Of a DNA stretch of 64,000 bases, positions 61,332 through 64,000 are shown piece after piece. The position numbers and the translations under genes were made by a program. The notes below the pieces were generated by a model. The model was not told the DNA's origin. It was given only the letters and a program-made list of their open reading frames with translations, and ran no database searches. The stretch spans positions 298,536 to 362,535 of the forward strand of contig NZ_RZNY01000002.1 of the NCBI RefSeq assembly GCF_003994475.1. The letters are read 5' to 3'. Position 1 is the first letter of the stretch, and every line of letters starts with the position of its first letter. Source of the stretch: Paenibacillus anaericanus. GTDB lineage: Bacteria; Bacillota; Bacilli; Paenibacillales; Paenibacillaceae.

Positions 61332-62267
61332 TTACTCCTTACTGTTTCTAATAAATTCATCAAACGCCTCTGCCACTTCCCTCTCATGCCCAACCATTAA
61401 ATGCCCGCCGTCTTCAAAGGAAATAAATGTAGAGTTAGGAAAGCGTGAAAGGGATTTACTTATCTGCTCATAGCTTGCGAGAGCATCATCTTTAGACTGT
61501 AAAATTAACGAAGGAACCTTCAGGTCTTCAATTGGATACTGATCAAAATTTCGTGCCATATCGGGATTTGTAATCGAGGCATCCATTACCATCCCATCAT
61601 GGCGACGACTAACAGGCAGCATACTATAAATCGTATCCTGTTCCATACCCATAAGTGGTTTGAATAACGGTCGTAGTAGCCACATAGGGAAATCATTGCA
61701 CATGAACGATGGAGGACCTGAATATTCGCTATAGCTCTCGGGTTTTTCCAAGAAAGGTGCAGCAGATGAGTACAATATCAAACCTCTCGTTCTCTCTGGA
61801 TAATCCAAAGCAAAACGTATTGCAATGGTTCCTCCTGCTGAAGTTCCAAGTATGAATACCTTGTCGATTCCTAACTGGTCCAGTAGCTCTATATAAGCAG
61901 AAGCTTGAGCTTTTGGTGAAGGGTCTTGTGGGCTAGCACTATCTAGATAGCCGAACCGTGAAGGAGCAATAATTCGGTACTGATCTACTTTATCTTTTAC
62001 AGTCTCAAATCCCTGATCATATCCTCCGCTAATTCCATGAGCAACTAAAATGACCTCTTCTCCCGTTCCTTTATCTACATAGGTCATATCACCATAGTTT
62101 AACTTAATGGTATGTGCTCCATAGGTTTCAAGCCTTATGTTAGCCTTTTTCACTTCGATGCTGCACTGGATATATTGTATAAGCAGAAATATTGCGATCA
62201 ATACCAGGGCGATGCCAGCAATACATAATATCATCCGTCTCTTCCCCTTCTTTATTGACGATTTCAC
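61332..62267 (-). CDS. Membrane-anchored alpha/beta hydrolase
   Basis: A 311-residue protein with one N-terminal membrane helix (about residues 12-31) and an alpha/beta-hydrolase domain. It has VAHGISGGYDQG (oxyanion), the nucleophile elbow VFILGTSAGGTIAI (G-x-S-x-G) and the His in FEDGGHLMVG. The GTG at 62267 lies 9 nt after CCGGAGG, 4 nt downstream of the TetR stop; the longer frame from 62294 lies within tetR. Probable esterase or lactone/peptide hydrolase facing outwards. It is the middle gene of a TetR operon, so it may be induced by a compound sensed by that regulator. Confidence 0.84.
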   Translation of the reverse strand: MKSSIKKGKRRMILCIAGIALVLIAIFLLIQYIQCSIEVKKANIRLETYGAHTIKLNYGDMTYVDKGTGEEVILVAHGISGGYDQGFETVKDKVDQYRIIAPSRFGYLDSASPQDPSPKAQASAYIELLDQLGIDKVFILGTSAGGTIAIRFALDYPERTRGLILYSSAAPFLEKPESYSEYSGPPSFMCNDFPMWLLRPLFKPLMGMEQDTIYSMLPVSRRHDGMVMDASITNPDMARNFDQYPIEDLKVPSLILQSKDDALASYEQISKSLSRFPNSTFISFEDGGHLMVGHEREVAEAFDEFIRNSKE

Positions 62268-62271
62268 AATT

Positions 62272-62895
62272 TCAGTCCTCCGGATTGACAGCATAATGGC
62301 TTGAAAACTCAGCGATGTGTTTTTTTATAAAACCTGAAGCTTCTAAATCATTGTCACTAGTGGAGTCGTATTTACATAGTAGGAGAAAAATTGGTGAGTA
62401 GAAATGTAGTGCCATTATATAGGGGTCACCTTTAACAAAAGTACCTGCATCCATAAATTTCTTAAAAATCGCGGATTGAAATTGTAACGCATCATCAATA
62501 AATATTTTCTTGAACATATTAGACACTGCGGAATTTCGATACTGTTCTATCGTTAGCATTTTCCTAAACTGTCCAACCACATCATCTCTTAAATAAAATA
62601 AAAACAGCTCGCTAGATATTTCCCCTAAAGTTTCTAATGACATCTCCTTATACTCTTGGGCAAGAGTGCTATGCTCAGGGTTTGGAACTGCAAGCTTTTG
62701 GTGGATCGCATGAATTCTCTGTGCGGATTTATCAATGATAGTATCAAAAATATCCTGTTTGTTCTTGTAATGCTTATATAAACTACTCTCATGAACACCA
62801 ACTGCACCGGCAATATCCCGCACCGAAACAGCTTCAAATCCGCTGGTAGAAAATAAACGAAGTGCTTCCACTAATATTTTTTCTTTGGTTGTCAT
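62272..62895 (-). CDS. TetR family regulator
   Basis: A 207-residue regulator with the N-terminal TetR helix-turn-helix (VSVRDIAGAVGVHESSLYKHYKNKQDIF). The ATG at 62895 lies 10 nt after GAAGGAG and gives the canonical MTTKEKILVEALRLF start; the longer frame from 62916 is not supported. Its promoter is covered by a long palindromic operator, so it should repress itself and the hydrolase and AlkD-like genes downstream. Confidence 0.9.
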   Translation of the reverse strand: MTTKEKILVEALRLFSTSGFEAVSVRDIAGAVGVHESSLYKHYKNKQDIFDTIIDKSAQRIHAIHQKLAVPNPEHSTLAQEYKEMSLETLGEISSELFLFYLRDDVVGQFRKMLTIEQYRNSAVSNMFKKIFIDDALQFQSAIFKKFMDAGTFVKGDPYIMALHFYSPIFLLLCKYDSTSDNDLEASGFIKKHIAEFSSHYAVNPED

Positions 62896-62922
62896 CGTAC
62901 TCGTACTCTCCTTCATGGATAT

Positions 62923-62974
62923 AAGTAAACGACTGTTTACCTATATTAAAGGTCAACAGTCGTTTACTTGTCAA
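62923..62974 (-). promoter_or_regulatory. tetR promoter and overlapping operator
   Basis: A 15-bp inverted repeat (62923-62937 with 62955-62969) encloses the palindrome GTAAACGACTGTTTAC (62925-62940). On the minus strand TTGACA (62969-62974) and TTTAAT (62945-62950) form a promoter with an 18-bp spacer, overlapping the arms. This fits repression by occlusion. Confidence 0.82.
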
Positions 62975-63009
62975 GATATGTATTTAAATTCATCGTTTAT
63001 CTGCTCCAT

Positions 63010-63627
63010 TCATTCAAATGAAAGCTCCCACAAATAAATAGATGCCACAGAACCAAACGGCGAATATCGTAGACAATATTGATCAAATTGTTCTTTGCTA
63101 AGGGAGTTCAATCCATAAAGTTTCATCATTCCTCGGCGAATGGCAATATCGCCCCAACTTACAATATTAGGGCGCTCCATAGAATTGATGAGCATCATTT
63201 CAGCCGTCCATTTCCCTATTCCATTTAGCATCGTAAGCTTCTTAATAACCTCTTGATCTGAGAATTCGTTTAACTCATTCAAGTTAAAGTCACCTTGTGC
63301 AATAGTTTGAGCAATCTGATGAATACACACTGCTTTCTTCATTGTCATGCCACATCCCTGAATATCATCGGCGGTCTGCATGGCCAAATTGTGAGCCGAT
63401 ATTTCACCAAAACGCTCCTGCATTCTAGCCCAGATTGTGCGAACGGCTTTCACTGAAATCAGCTGTCCAACAATCGCATATACAAGTGCCGTGAACAAAT
63501 CGGGAATGATGGCACGCTCAATCTTACCAAGTCGTTTCATAGCAGTTCCAAGTGTTTCATCCACGCTATTTAAATAATCGATCTCTTCTTGCCCATAGTC
63601 ATAATACTTAGTAATTACTTTACTCAC
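63010..63627 (-). CDS. HhH-GPD DNA glycosylase (AlkA-like)
   Basis: A 205-residue glycosylase. The helix-hairpin-helix LTMLNGIGKWTAEMML and the catalytic Asp in NIVSWGDIAIRRGMM form the HhH-GPD signature, and LVYAIVGQLISVKAVRTIW matches 3-methyladenine glycosylase II enzymes. It should remove alkylated bases. The start is GTG at 63627, with AAGGAGGG 8 nt upstream. It lies next to a TetR-AlkD-like operon but on its own promoter, so two alkylation-repair genes sit within 3 kb. Confidence 0.88.
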   Translation of the reverse strand: MSKVITKYYDYGQEEIDYLNSVDETLGTAMKRLGKIERAIIPDLFTALVYAIVGQLISVKAVRTIWARMQERFGEISAHNLAMQTADDIQGCGMTMKKAVCIHQIAQTIAQGDFNLNELNEFSDQEVIKKLTMLNGIGKWTAEMMLINSMERPNIVSWGDIAIRRGMMKLYGLNSLSKEQFDQYCLRYSPFGSVASIYLWELSFE

Positions 63628-63727
63628 GCAGCTTCCCTCCTTCAGTTCAATTTAATATCGTAATATGAATATACATTACTCAGTCCTGTCTGTAAGGATA
63701 ATTGAATAAGAGCGCAACATAATGATA

Positions 63728-63771
63728 TAAAAAAAAGCAGCCCAGATACTTAAAATAAAGTCCTAGACTGC
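63728..63771 (-). terminator. Terminator of the partial membrane-protein gene
   Basis: GCAGCCCAG (63737-63745) pairs with CTAGACTGC (63763-63771), two G-T pairs. Read on the minus strand it is followed by a run of eight T. The interval 63772-63888 holds no gene. Confidence 0.75.
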
Positions 63772-63888
63772 CAATTTATTAAACTATGATCTCAAAGGTC
63801 GATTGAAATTAGTAAGAGCCCCGTTTACTCCTCCATTTTAAGCACAATAAGAAAGCTTCTTTTCAAAGAGTTACTTCTCCAAAACAAA

Positions 63889-64000
63889 CTATTCACTTAC
63901 AATAAACTTTTTACCCAAAAACCACATTACGCCACTTACAACTAAGAAATATATAGGCATCGTCACCAATGAACCATTATGAAGAAAGCTCATTCCCCAT
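63889..64000 (-). CDS. Membrane protein, C-terminal end (truncated by window)
   Basis: An open frame enters from the right edge and ends at TAG (63889-63891). The 36 visible residues read WGMSFLHNGSLVTMPIYFLVV and continue through a hydrophobic helix to the tail GKKFIVSE. It is evidently the last helix and a short basic tail of an integral membrane protein. The family cannot be told from this fragment. Confidence 0.6.
   Translation of the reverse strand, partial: WGMSFLHNGSLVTMPIYFLVVSGVMWFLGKKFIVSE

Overview
The window looks like chromosomal DNA of a Gram-positive, low-to-moderate GC, spore-former-type Firmicute. Paenibacillus is the best fit. Supporting signs are strong AGGAGG-type ribosome binding sites, frequent TTG/GTG starts, a lipoteichoic-acid-synthase-type enzyme, a lipobox-type sugar-binding lipoprotein, many carbohydrate-active enzymes, and large intergenic palindromes of the kind seen in Paenibacillus. 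The genus is an inference from gene content. There are no rRNA or tRNA genes, no CRISPR array, no recognisable insertion sequence and no intact phage genes.

Layout. 1-12.6 kb: small accessory genes and regulators. These are a truncated VOC protein, a MATE exporter with its MarR regulator and four copies of one palindromic operator, a PPP-type phosphatase, a TetR/membrane-protein pair, a beta/gamma-crystallin-like protein, a PH-domain protein, and a two-component system divergent from an exported protein. 12.6-19.7 kb: a ZmaR-type acetyltransferase/DUF3626 pair, an LTA-synthase-like enzyme, and an ArsR-type regulator divergent from a nucleotidyltransferase/PfkB-kinase operon. 19.8-25.0 kb: a secreted tandem starch-binding (CBM21-like) protein and a ChvE-GguA-GguB-type sugar ABC transporter. 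25.2-32.3 kb: a DUF4111-type nucleotidyltransferase, a response regulator/ABC transporter/histidine kinase operon, and a TetM-like ribosomal protection GTPase.

32.4-37.1 kb holds the most unusual unit: a tight four-gene operon of a ThDP enzyme, an acetylating acetaldehyde dehydrogenase (MhpF), a 4-hydroxy-2-oxovalerate aldolase (MhpE) and an NAD-dependent epimerase. It lacks the aromatic ring-cleavage genes that normally accompany MhpEF, so it may run in the carbon-carbon bond-forming direction and feed an unknown product. 37.2-41.6 kb: an acetyltransferase, an M23 peptidase, and a YdjGHI-like membrane operon with an SPFH protein carrying five zinc ribbons. 41.8-44.6 kb: a secreted GH85 endo-beta-N-acetylglucosaminidase.

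44.8-54 kb: a MerR-GNAT-hydrolase operon with a classic 19-bp-spacer MerR promoter, an APH-like kinase with a HTH_42 protein, a MarR/membrane-protein pair, a DUF2871 protein, a chemoreceptor and a VOC protein. 54-60 kb: a LacI-GH30-GH94/GH161-type phosphorylase module, probably for beta-glucan use, with a LacI operator in front of GH30. 60-64 kb: a YdeI-like protein, a TetR-hydrolase-AlkD-like operon, a HhH DNA glycosylase, and the end of a membrane protein cut by the window edge.

Taken together this is an accessory, environment-facing region. It has many self-contained regulator-plus-effector cassettes, several resembling antibiotic resistance determinants, beside glycan-degradation and sugar-uptake genes. 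Many gene starts were moved from the longest open frame to an internal codon with a well-spaced Shine-Dalgarno sequence. In one case (the phosphatase near 4.8 kb) the best start appears to be a rare ATC codon.
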